From the NCBI GenBank assembly GCA_902775355.1, contig CACYLY010000046.1:1-43178 (forward strand): a DNA stretch of 43,178 nucleotides, given 5' to 3'. This DNA is from Oscillospiraceae bacterium. Its GTDB lineage: Bacteria > Bacillota > Clostridia > Oscillospirales > Oscillospiraceae. Shown piece by piece: positions 24,921 through 32,004 of the stretch (its first letter is position 1; the number at the start of each line of letters is the position of its first letter). Both the position numbers and the translations under genes were made by a program. The notes below the pieces were generated by a model that was given only the letters and a program-made list of their open reading frames with translations, ran no database searches and was not told the DNA's origin.

Positions 24921-26700
24921 CGCCGGCGTCTGCCGCAATCTGCTGCGCCGCTGCTGGCCCCTTTGGGTGGGCTGGTTCGTGCTGCTGCTCTTCCTGCTGC
25001 CGGTGCAGCTGGCCAAGGCTTCCTTCTGGGGAGAGGAGACGCTGGCCCAGAGCCTGCAGCGCCTGACCCTGAGCAGCGGCCAGGACATGGTACTGATCTC
25101 CTTCTTCATGGGGATCGTGACGGCCATGGTGGTTTTCGGTTATCTGTACAATCCCCGCAGCTGCGGCTTGATGCACAGCCTGCCCCTGCGGCGGGAGACC
25201 CTGTTTTTCACCGCCTGGCTCACGGGCTTCCTGCCCATGCTGGCCGCGGAGCTGCTGACGGCCCTGCTCACCGGGGCCCTGTATCTGGGCGAGGGCCTGC
25301 CGCTGCAGGATCTGCTGACCTGGCTGCTGATGGCGGTCTGCTCCAATCTCTGCTTCTATGGGATCGCGGTGTTCTGCGCCATGCTCACCGGGAGCCTGCT
25401 GATCCTGCCGGTGGCCTATCTGGCCCTGAATCTGGCCGCCTGGGCGGCGGAGGACTGCCTGCGGGCGGTGCTGCGGGCCCTGGTCTACGGCGTCAGCACC
25501 CAGGGCGACGAGTGGTTCACCTGGCTGGCGCCGGTGGTCTGGCTTGATCGCCGGGTCTATGTGCAGCGGCTGGAGGACAGCGGGTTCTGGCAGGTCACGG
25601 GCCAGGGCTGGCTGCTGCTCTACGCCGGGCTGGGCCTGCTGCTGTCGGCTCTGGCGCTGCAGCTCTACCGGAAGCGCAATATGGAGTGCGCCGGGGACAC
25701 GGTGGCCTTCCCCGTGCTGAAGCCCATCTTCCGCTACTGCATGGCGGTCGGCGGCGCGTTGGTCTTTACCTCGTCGGTCTATTCTCTGCTGCTGGGGGGC
25801 AGCTTCCACGGACGGAAGGCGGCCTTTCTGATCCTGGCCCTGCTGCTTCTGGGCGCGGGCCTGGGCTGGTACATTGCGGAGATGCTGATCCGCCGGACCG
25901 TGCGGGTCTTTCCCGGAAGGTGGAAGGGCCTGGCGGCGGTCTGCGCGGTCCTGTGCCTGCTGACCCTGGCGGCGGAGTTCGACCTCACCGGCTTCGAGCG
26001 CCGGGTGCCGGACCCGGAGCAGGTGGAGGTCGTGTACGGCTATGCCCAGAGGAACTGGACGGTCCGGGAGCCGGAGAACATCCGGGAAGTCACGGAGATC
26101 CACCGGGACCTGGTGGATCACAAGGCCCAGCACGAGTCGGACATCCACTACTATGGCACCTGGGTCATGCTGCACTATGTGATGAAGGACGGCAGCAGCC
26201 TGGAAAGGTCCTACTACATCAATCGCTATGAGGTCGAGGAGCCCGGGGACGTGGACCGGCTGGAGGCGCTGCTGAACCGGCCGGAGCTGATGGAGCAGCG
26301 GCACAGCCTGCGGATCCCGGTGACGGAGAAGACCTTCTACGCCGCCCAGCTCTCCTGGTCCTGGGTGGACGAGCACCAGCGGGAGCAGTACGAAAGCCTG
26401 AATCTGAGCCAGGAGGAGGCGCTGGACTTCTACGCCCACGCCGTGCTGCCGGACCTGCGGGACCATTGCCTGGGGCGAGTCTGGCTGCGCGCCGACGGGG
26501 AGCGGCTGGAGACCGGCTCCAACGTGAGCTTCCACATGGAGCTGGTCCGGCCCGGCCCGGACGGCCCGGGCGGCGCGGAGGAATTCGACAGCCTGGATCT
26601 GGAGATCGACATGGATTCCGCGGCCTGCCTGGCCTGGATCCGGGAACACACGGAGATCCCCGTCCAGACCCTGGGAGAATCCATGCTGCCCGCCGCCTGA
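24895..26700 (+). CDS. ABC-2 type membrane permease with C-terminal soluble domain
   Basis: 601 residues. Residues 1-365 contain about eight or nine hydrophobic segments: WVGWFVLLLFLLPVQL, DMVLISFFMGIVTAMVVFGYL, AWLTGFLPMLAAELLTALL, LLMAVCSNLCFYGIAVFC, LLILPVAYLALNLAAWAA, GWLLLYAGLGLLLSALAL and others, ending in GLAAVCAVLCLLTLAA. The last 235 residues are soluble and probably outside the cell. The MHSLPLRRETLFFTAW loop is typical of YtrC/YtrD-like permeases of GntR-linked ABC systems. Works with the ATPase of 24027-24920. No terminator is obvious after it. Confidence 0.85.
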   Translation: MKSRISCFNAGVCRNLLRRCWPLWVGWFVLLLFLLPVQLAKASFWGEETLAQSLQRLTLSSGQDMVLISFFMGIVTAMVVFGYLYNPRSCGLMHSLPLRRETLFFTAWLTGFLPMLAAELLTALLTGALYLGEGLPLQDLLTWLLMAVCSNLCFYGIAVFCAMLTGSLLILPVAYLALNLAAWAAEDCLRAVLRALVYGVSTQGDEWFTWLAPVVWLDRRVYVQRLEDSGFWQVTGQGWLLLYAGLGLLLSALALQLYRKRNMECAGDTVAFPVLKPIFRYCMAVGGALVFTSSVYSLLLGGSFHGRKAAFLILALLLLGAGLGWYIAEMLIRRTVRVFPGRWKGLAAVCAVLCLLTLAAEFDLTGFERRVPDPEQVEVVYGYAQRNWTVREPENIREVTEIHRDLVDHKAQHESDIHYYGTWVMLHYVMKDGSSLERSYYINRYEVEEPGDVDRLEALLNRPELMEQRHSLRIPVTEKTFYAAQLSWSWVDEHQREQYESLNLSQEEALDFYAHAVLPDLRDHCLGRVWLRADGERLETGSNVSFHMELVRPGPDGPGGAEEFDSLDLEIDMDSAACLAWIREHTEIPVQTLGESMLPAA

Positions 26701-26819
26701 TTGTTCATAATCATTTTGGGCTTTGTTCATGCCAAAGTCATATTTCTGCGTTAGGATGGCAGCATCAGAAAGGGGCTTCGGACACGAGGCCCGAACCAGA
26801 ATAAAAGAGGTCTTTCAGC

Positions 26820-28421
26820 ATGGCAGATCCCAGAGAAGAAAATTGGGCCGAGAGCTCGGCGGAAAACCCGAGCCCGGAAGGGGACTTCCCCCCGATGGAG
26901 GAAGGTCCTGCGGCAGAGGACGCGCCCGCCGCGGAAAACACGGCACCGGCGGAGGAGATCCCCACTGCGGAGAATACGGCGCCGACGGAGGAGAACCCCG
27001 CCGCGGAGGATACGGCTCCGGCGGAGGGACCCGCGCAGGCTCCCCGGTACGCCCCGGACCGGGACGGCTGGTATCGCAGCGCCGGGGAATTCGGGCAGAG
27101 CCCCGAAACCATCTATTCCGACGCCCATTACGAGCCCGCCGGCTCCACCACCACCCCGCCCCGCTACTATACGCCGCCGGTTCGGCAGGAGCGGGTGAGG
27201 CGGGAGAAACCGCGGCGGAAACGCCGGGGCATCGGTCTGGGCGGCGCCATCGCCCTGTGCCTGATCTGCGCGCTGCTGGGCGGCTGCCTGGGCGCGGGGA
27301 TCAACAGCTGGCTCAACGAGAGCCGCTTCGACGCCCTGGAGCACGCCCTGGCGGAGAACGAACGCGTCAGCGCGGAAAACGCCGCCGCCATCTCCACCGC
27401 GAGTCTGCAGCAGCCCACCGTGGCCAGCCCCGTGCTCAGCACCGGCGCGAATCTCAGCCCGGCCCAGATCTATGCGCTCTCCTGCAAACAGGTGGTGGGC
27501 ATCACCACCAGCTACTCCACCCAGAACTATTTCGGCGGCAGCAGGGAGGCCACCGTCTCCGGCTCCGGCTTCATTCTCTCCGAGGACGGATATATCGTCA
27601 CCAATTACCATGTGGTCCAGGTGGCGGATGAGTCCAACCTGCCCATCCGGGTGGTGCTCCATGACGGGACCGAGTATGAAGCCGTCATCGTGGGCAAGGA
27701 AGATGTGAACGATCTGGCGGTGCTGAAGATCGAGGCCGTCGGCCTCAGCCCCGTGGTCATGGGCAACAGCGATGAGCTGCAGGTGGGGGACGAGATCTTC
27801 GCCGTCGGCAACCCTCTGGGCGAGCTGGAGTTCTCCATGAGCACCGGCCACGTCAGCGCGCTGAACCGGGTGATCTCCACCGAGGAAGCGGACAACATCT
27901 CCATGTTCCAGCTGGACGCCGCGGTGAATCCCGGCAATTCCGGCGGCCCGGTGTACAACACCAGAGGCCAGGTGGTAGGTGTGGTCACCGCCAAATACAG
28001 CGACTATGACGTGGAGGGCCTGGGCTTCGCCATCCCCAGCAACGACGCGCTGCGCATTGCGGAGGACCTGGTGAATAACGGCTATGTCACCGGCAAGGCC
28101 TATCTGGGCATCTGGACCGATGAGCGCTACAATGCCATGGTTGCCCGGTATTACGATATGCCCCTCGGCGCCTATGTGGCCGAGGTGTCCCCCGGCTCCG
28201 CCGCCGATCAGGCGGGGCTGGAGAGCGGCGATATCATCACCGCCGTCGACGGGCAGCAGGTGGAGAGCTCCACCGATCTGCGCAATCTGATCCGGCAGTA
28301 CAGCGCCGGGGACAGCGCGGAGCTGACCTATTTCCGGGCGGGCGAGAGCCGCAGCGTGCGCATCGTGTTCGACGAGCGCACCCCCGAATCCGGGACGACG
28401 CTCCCCGAGCGGGAACCCTGA
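26820..28421 (+). CDS. HtrA/DegP-type membrane-anchored serine protease with PDZ domain
   Basis: 533-residue S1C protease. The N-terminal cytoplasmic part (1-125) is acidic with repeats of P-A-E-E/T-A-E-N type; a basic stretch RREKPRRKRR precedes one TM helix (about 138-158). The outside protease domain has the triad H264 (TNYHVV), D298 (NDLAVLK) and S374 (GNSGGP). A PDZ domain (about 425-515) holds LGAYVAEVSPGSAADQAGL. It degrades or refolds misfolded exported proteins at the cell surface, as HtrA/HtrB do in Bacillus. ATG 26820, preceded by AAAAGAGGTC. Upstream 26701-26819 is AT-richer and may hold the promoter, but no clear box pair was found. Confidence 0.93.
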   Translation: MADPREENWAESSAENPSPEGDFPPMEEGPAAEDAPAAENTAPAEEIPTAENTAPTEENPAAEDTAPAEGPAQAPRYAPDRDGWYRSAGEFGQSPETIYSDAHYEPAGSTTTPPRYYTPPVRQERVRREKPRRKRRGIGLGGAIALCLICALLGGCLGAGINSWLNESRFDALEHALAENERVSAENAAAISTASLQQPTVASPVLSTGANLSPAQIYALSCKQVVGITTSYSTQNYFGGSREATVSGSGFILSEDGYIVTNYHVVQVADESNLPIRVVLHDGTEYEAVIVGKEDVNDLAVLKIEAVGLSPVVMGNSDELQVGDEIFAVGNPLGELEFSMSTGHVSALNRVISTEEADNISMFQLDAAVNPGNSGGPVYNTRGQVVGVVTAKYSDYDVEGLGFAIPSNDALRIAEDLVNNGYVTGKAYLGIWTDERYNAMVARYYDMPLGAYVAEVSPGSAADQAGLESGDIITAVDGQQVESSTDLRNLIRQYSAGDSAELTYFRAGESRSVRIVFDERTPESGTTLPEREP

Positions 28422-28469
28422 ATTTGCTGCTTTTCTACTCCTTTATCCTCTCTTTTCTCCCAAACGAAG

Positions 28470-28500
28470 GACCGCAGGCCAAAAACCTGCGGTTCTTTGT
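28470..28500 (+). terminator. Terminator after the HtrA gene
   Basis: Stem ACCGCAGG/CCTGCGGT, loop CCAAAAA, then TCTTTGTTT. Confidence 0.8.
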
Positions 28501-28519
28501 TTGCGCGGAAGCGGGGGAC

Positions 28520-28665
28520 GGGTGCGGGACGACGGGCCGCCGAGGGCGTCGGCCCCTACGGAGAGGACGGAAGTGGATGCGGGGCGGGACGGACGACCCC
28601 TTCCGTCACGGCGCTTGCGTGAGACGCGCCGCGACACCTCCCCCGGTGGGGGAGGCAAGGGCGGG
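28520..28665. repeat. Palindromic repeats between HtrA and PRTase genes
   Basis: A GGGCCGCCGAGGGCGTCGG-CCCCTAC unit, then CCTTCCGTCACGGCGCTTGCG...GCGCCGCGACACC with CTCCCCCGGTGGGGGAGG. Same families as elsewhere. Confidence 0.75.
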
Positions 28666-28702
28666 TGCGGGCGCGGGGTGGCGGGAAAATCGGAATTGCC
28701 TC

Positions 28703-28730
28703 TTGATTTTTCCGCGTTTTCCTGTACAAT
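28703..28730 (+). promoter_or_regulatory. SigA promoter of the PRTase gene
   Basis: TTGATT, 16-nt spacer, TACAAT. Start point expected near 28737. Confidence 0.75.
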
Positions 28731-28736
28731 AGGAGA

Positions 28737-28847
28737 GTCTGAAAAAACCGAAGGGCTGCTCCACTCCGTCGGTCCGGGCGCCGGGATCCTGTTGCGCGCC
28801 GACCGGGGGACGGGCTCGCCCCCAAAACTCTCAGGAGGAATACACCC
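28737..28847 (+). promoter_or_regulatory. Structured GC-rich 5' leader of the PRTase gene
   Basis: About 110-nt leader with two likely hairpins: GTCGG...GCGC/GCGC...CCGAC (about 28768-28803) and GGGGG...CCCCC (about 28804-28823), followed by ACTCTCAGGAGGAA with the ribosome binding site. Elements resemble parts of a glycine riboswitch (CCGAAGGGC, ACTCTCAGG) but the full aptamer is not there. Could be a purine- or PRPP-linked attenuator; not shown. Confidence 0.4.
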
Positions 28848-29402
28848 ATGACTTATGAAATCGATATCTGCGGTCTGAAGCGGGATCTGCCCCTGTGCAA
28901 GGTCACGGACGATCTGTACATCGGCGCTTTCGTGATGTTCGGCGACGTGGAGCTCACCGTGCACTGCGCCGCGGAGCTGCTGAAGAAGGCCCCCGACTAT
29001 GACTATCTCCTGGCTCCCGAGGCCAAGTCCATCCCCCTGCTGTACGAGATGGCACGGCAGAGCGGCGCGGAGAGGTATTTTGTCGCCCGCAAGGGGGCCA
29101 AGGCCTATATGTCCGACGTGTTTGAGGTCAGCGTCAAGTCCATCACCACCATGCATGTGCAGAAGCTGGTGCTGGACGTGGAGGACGCCAGGCTGATCCA
29201 GGGCAAGCGCATCCTGATCCTGGACGACGTGATCTCCACCGGCGAGAGCCTGCGGGCCACGGAGGAGCTGGTGCAGGCGGCTGGCGGCATCGTGGCCGGC
29301 CGGATGGCCGTCCTCGCCGAGGGCGACGCCTATGACCGGGACGATATCATCGTGCTGGGCAAGCTGCCCCTCTTCAATCCCGACGGCAGCATCAAGGCCT
29401 GA
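28848..29402 (+). CDS. Adenine phosphoribosyltransferase-like PRTase
   Basis: 184-residue type I phosphoribosyltransferase. The PRPP-binding motif ILILDDVISTGES is at 122-134, and the flexible-loop region holds YFVARKGAKAYM. Overall it is most like adenine or xanthine PRTases that join a purine base to PRPP to give the mononucleotide, for base salvage. The substrate base is not certain. ATG 28848 with CAGGAGGAA upstream. Single-gene unit between its own promoter and a strong terminator; it is the last chromosomal gene before the phage module. Confidence 0.85.
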   Translation: MTYEIDICGLKRDLPLCKVTDDLYIGAFVMFGDVELTVHCAAELLKKAPDYDYLLAPEAKSIPLLYEMARQSGAERYFVARKGAKAYMSDVFEVSVKSITTMHVQKLVLDVEDARLIQGKRILILDDVISTGESLRATEELVQAAGGIVAGRMAVLAEGDAYDRDDIIVLGKLPLFNPDGSIKA

Positions 29403-29419
29403 TTTCAGAACAAAATCGA

Positions 29420-29456
29420 AAGAAGCACGCCTTCTCGGAGGGCGTGCTTCTTTTTT
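29420..29456 (+). terminator. Terminator after the PRTase gene
   Basis: Stem GAAGCACGCC/GGCGTGCTTC with loop TTCTCGGAG, then TTTTTT. Confidence 0.92.
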
Positions 29457-29523
29457 CGGCGGGGATTAACAGGGGTGAGATAATGGCTCCAGAGGACGCG
29501 GGAAGCCGGAAGGGAGGCGCTGT

Positions 29524-30054
29524 GTGGGAAAAACGGACTGGAACCTGGTGGAGGCGGACTTTCTGGCCACCGGCCTGTCTTACGCCAGACTTGCCAAGAA
29601 GCACGGCCTGTCTCTGAACACCCTGAAAAGAAGGGCCGCCGCGGGACACTGGCAGGCAAAGCTCAGGGAGCTGACGGAGCGGGAAGAGCGCTCAATGGGC
29701 CTGAGCGAGGCGGAGCCGGTGGCGCCGGAGGAACTGGCAATGGCGACCCGGCAGAGCCGGCGGCTGCGCCTGGAGGACACTGCCGACCGGATGCTGGAGA
29801 AAATCAGCCGCTCCCTGGACGAGCTGGAGCCGGACAACCCCTACGCCCTGGCCACCCTGGTGCGGGCGCTGAAGGACCTGCGGGAGCTCCAGGGCCTGCG
29901 GAAGGACGCCCTGGACCTGGCCGAGCAGCAGGCTAGGATCGAACGGCTGCGGATCGCAGGTCAGCGCTCCGGGAACGAGAACGAGGACGAGGCGGCCGGG
30001 GTGCTGATCCTGCCGGCCATCGAGGAAAACAAGGAGCCTGAGGCGGAAAGCTGA
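29524..30054 (+). CDS. Terminase small subunit (TerS)
   Basis: 176 residues. The N-terminal helix-turn-helix (DWNLVEADFLATGLSYARLAKKHGLSLNTLKRRAAAGHWQ) is typical of TerS proteins of the PBSX type that recognise the packaging site; a helical middle (about 85-145) would form the oligomer. It begins the phage late gene run and is followed by terL after a repeat-filled gap. Start GTG 29524 with AGGGAGG upstream. Confidence 0.82.
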   Translation: MGKTDWNLVEADFLATGLSYARLAKKHGLSLNTLKRRAAAGHWQAKLRELTEREERSMGLSEAEPVAPEELAMATRQSRRLRLEDTADRMLEKISRSLDELEPDNPYALATLVRALKDLRELQGLRKDALDLAEQQARIERLRIAGQRSGNENEDEAAGVLILPAIEENKEPEAES

Positions 30055-30474
30055 AGGGCCGAAACAGCGGGCAGGGGGCCGGGCGCTCTTCTTTTTTTGA
30101 GCGGAAGCTGTCTTTTTAAGACAAAACCGAGCCGCTTGCCCGCGGAGACCCGGCTCTTCTGCCTGCGGACGGAGAGGAGTTCGTGGTTTGCGAGGAGTGA
30201 CACCTCATCCGTCATCCGCCTCGCGGGGGATCGGCGGATGCCACCGTCCGCCTTGCGGTGCCCGGAAAAATGTTCACGCGTTCGCTTGCTCCATTTTTCC
30301 GACCGCTGCGGAAATTCCGGCCTCGCTTTTTCTGCCACCGGCAGCGCGAAGCCGCAATTCCCCTCAAGGGGAAGGCCAGGAGGGGAGCGGGAGAATGAGG
30401 AGTAGTGCATTGGAACAGAGGACAACCCCTCCGGCCTGCGGCCACCTCCCCTTGCACAGGGGAGGTCTTGAGGG
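30055..30474. repeat. Composite repeats between terS and terL
   Basis: About 420 nt without a gene. 30198-30385 is the long composite: CACCTCATCCGTCATCCGCC, GGCGGATGCCACC, GTCCGCCTTGCGGTGCCCGG, an AAAAATG...CATTTTTCC pair, GACCGCTGCGG and TTCCCC-TCAA-GGGGAA. 30424-30470 is a short form: CCTCCGGCCTGCGGCCACC + CTCCCC-TTGCACA-GGGGAG, whose end GGAGGTCTTGAGGG is the terL ribosome binding site. 30090-30160 has two weak hairpins near runs of T. Confidence 0.8.
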
Positions 30475-32004
30475 ATGAGGATCGACGGAGCGCCGGGGAG
30501 GGTCGTTTGGAGGCCCCAGGAGCGGCAGATCGCCTTCATGCGCAGGGGCGAGGATGAGGTCCTGTACGGCGGGGCAGCCGGAGGCGGCAAAAGCGACGCC
30601 CTGGTGATCGAGGCCACCCGGCAGGTGGAAATCCCCTATTACAAGGGGCTGATCCTGCGCAAGACCTATCCCCAGCTGACGGAGCTGATCGAGAAGAGCC
30701 TGCACTATTATCCCGCGGCCTTCCCCAAGGCGAAGTACAACGAGCAGAAGCATACCTGGACCTTCCCCAGCGGGGCCAGGATCGTCTTCGGCTCCCTGCA
30801 GCACGAGAAGGACCGCTTCAACTACCAGGGCAAGGCCTATGACTTCATCGCCTTCGACGAGCTGACCCACTTCAGCTTTGACGAGTACATCTACCTGAAA
30901 AGCCGCAACCGCCCCAACGGCCCGGGAACAAGGGTCTACATGCGCAGCACCGCCAACCCCGGCGGCGTGGGGCACAGCTGGGTGAAGGAGCGCTTCATCA
31001 CCGCCGGGGAGCCCATGAGCACCATCTGGGAAGAGGTGGTTGTGGTCCATCCCGACGGGCACAGCGAAAAGCAGCGCATGAGCCGGGCCTTCGTGCCCAG
31101 CACGGTCTTCGACAACAAGATCCTGCTGGAAAACGACCCCAAGTATCTGGCCAGGCTGGCAAGCCTGCCGGAGAAGGAGCGGCAGGCCCTGCTCTACGGC
31201 GACTGGGACTGCTACGAGGGGCAGGTTTTCGAGGATTTCCGGGTCGAGCCGGACATGCGGGCGGCCAACGCCGCCGGCGTGGATCTGCCCCGGGAGGAGC
31301 TGAAAAAGCAGCGGCGCTGGTGCCACGTCATCGAGCCCTTCGAGATCCCGGCGGGCTGGAAGATCTGCCGCAGCTTCGACTGGGGCTACAACCGGCCCTT
31401 TTCCGTGGGCTGGTGGGCCGTGGACTTCGACGGGACAGTGTACCGGATCCTGGAGATGTACGGCTGCACGGAGACGCCGAACACCGGCGTCAAGTGGGTG
31501 CCGGAGCGGGTGTTCGGGGAGATCGCCCGGGCGGAGCGGGAGCACCCCTGGCTCAAGGGGCGGCGGATCGCCGGCGTGGCGGACCCGGCCATCTGGAACG
31601 CGGAGATGGGCGTGTCCATCGCGGAGACGGCGGCGAAAGCGGGCGTGTACTTCGAGAAGGGCGACCACCAGAGGATCCCCGGCTGGATGCAGCTGCATTA
31701 CCGGCTGGCCTTCGACGAAAACGGCTTTCCGCGGATGTACGTGTTCAACACCTGCAGGGCTTTTATCCGCACGGTGCCGACGCTGCAGTATGACACGGCC
31801 AGGCCCGAGGATCTGGACACGGCGGGCGAGGACCATGTGGCCGACGAGACCCGGTATTTCCTCATGAGCCGCCCCATCCAGCCCAGACAGCGTGCAATGC
31901 CCGACAAATTCAACACGGGGCCCCTGCACCTGTTCCTGGACATTCAGGAGAAAGACCTGGCAAGGGCGGAGGCGAGACCGAAAATGGAGGTTTTGAAGAA
32001 ATGA
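30475..32004 (+). CDS. Terminase large subunit (TerL)
   Basis: 509-residue packaging motor. ATPase domain: Walker A GGAAGGGKS (32-40) and Walker B FIAFDE (D128, E129), with a coupling motif near MRSTANPGG. Nuclease domain: RSFDWGYNRPFSVGWW (about 300), and ADPAIW (about 368), giving the metal-binding acidic residues of the RNase H-like fold. It cuts concatemers and pumps DNA through the portal, whose gene starts inside the terL stop (ATGA). ATG 30475. Confidence 0.95.
   Translation: MRIDGAPGRVVWRPQERQIAFMRRGEDEVLYGGAAGGGKSDALVIEATRQVEIPYYKGLILRKTYPQLTELIEKSLHYYPAAFPKAKYNEQKHTWTFPSGARIVFGSLQHEKDRFNYQGKAYDFIAFDELTHFSFDEYIYLKSRNRPNGPGTRVYMRSTANPGGVGHSWVKERFITAGEPMSTIWEEVVVVHPDGHSEKQRMSRAFVPSTVFDNKILLENDPKYLARLASLPEKERQALLYGDWDCYEGQVFEDFRVEPDMRAANAAGVDLPREELKKQRRWCHVIEPFEIPAGWKICRSFDWGYNRPFSVGWWAVDFDGTVYRILEMYGCTETPNTGVKWVPERVFGEIARAEREHPWLKGRRIAGVADPAIWNAEMGVSIAETAAKAGVYFEKGDHQRIPGWMQLHYRLAFDENGFPRMYVFNTCRAFIRTVPTLQYDTARPEDLDTAGEDHVADETRYFLMSRPIQPRQRAMPDKFNTGPLHLFLDIQEKDLARAEARPKMEVLKK

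Noticed and set aside
28731-28847. Glycine riboswitch
   Set aside because: Only fragments of the consensus are present, the helix between the GAGAG and CCGAAGG parts is lacking, and the 5' piece lies at or before the expected start of transcription.
30090-30160. Rho-independent terminator after terS
   Set aside because: Two weak hairpins near T runs are seen, but neither stem is directly followed by a U tract, and terL must be transcribed through it.
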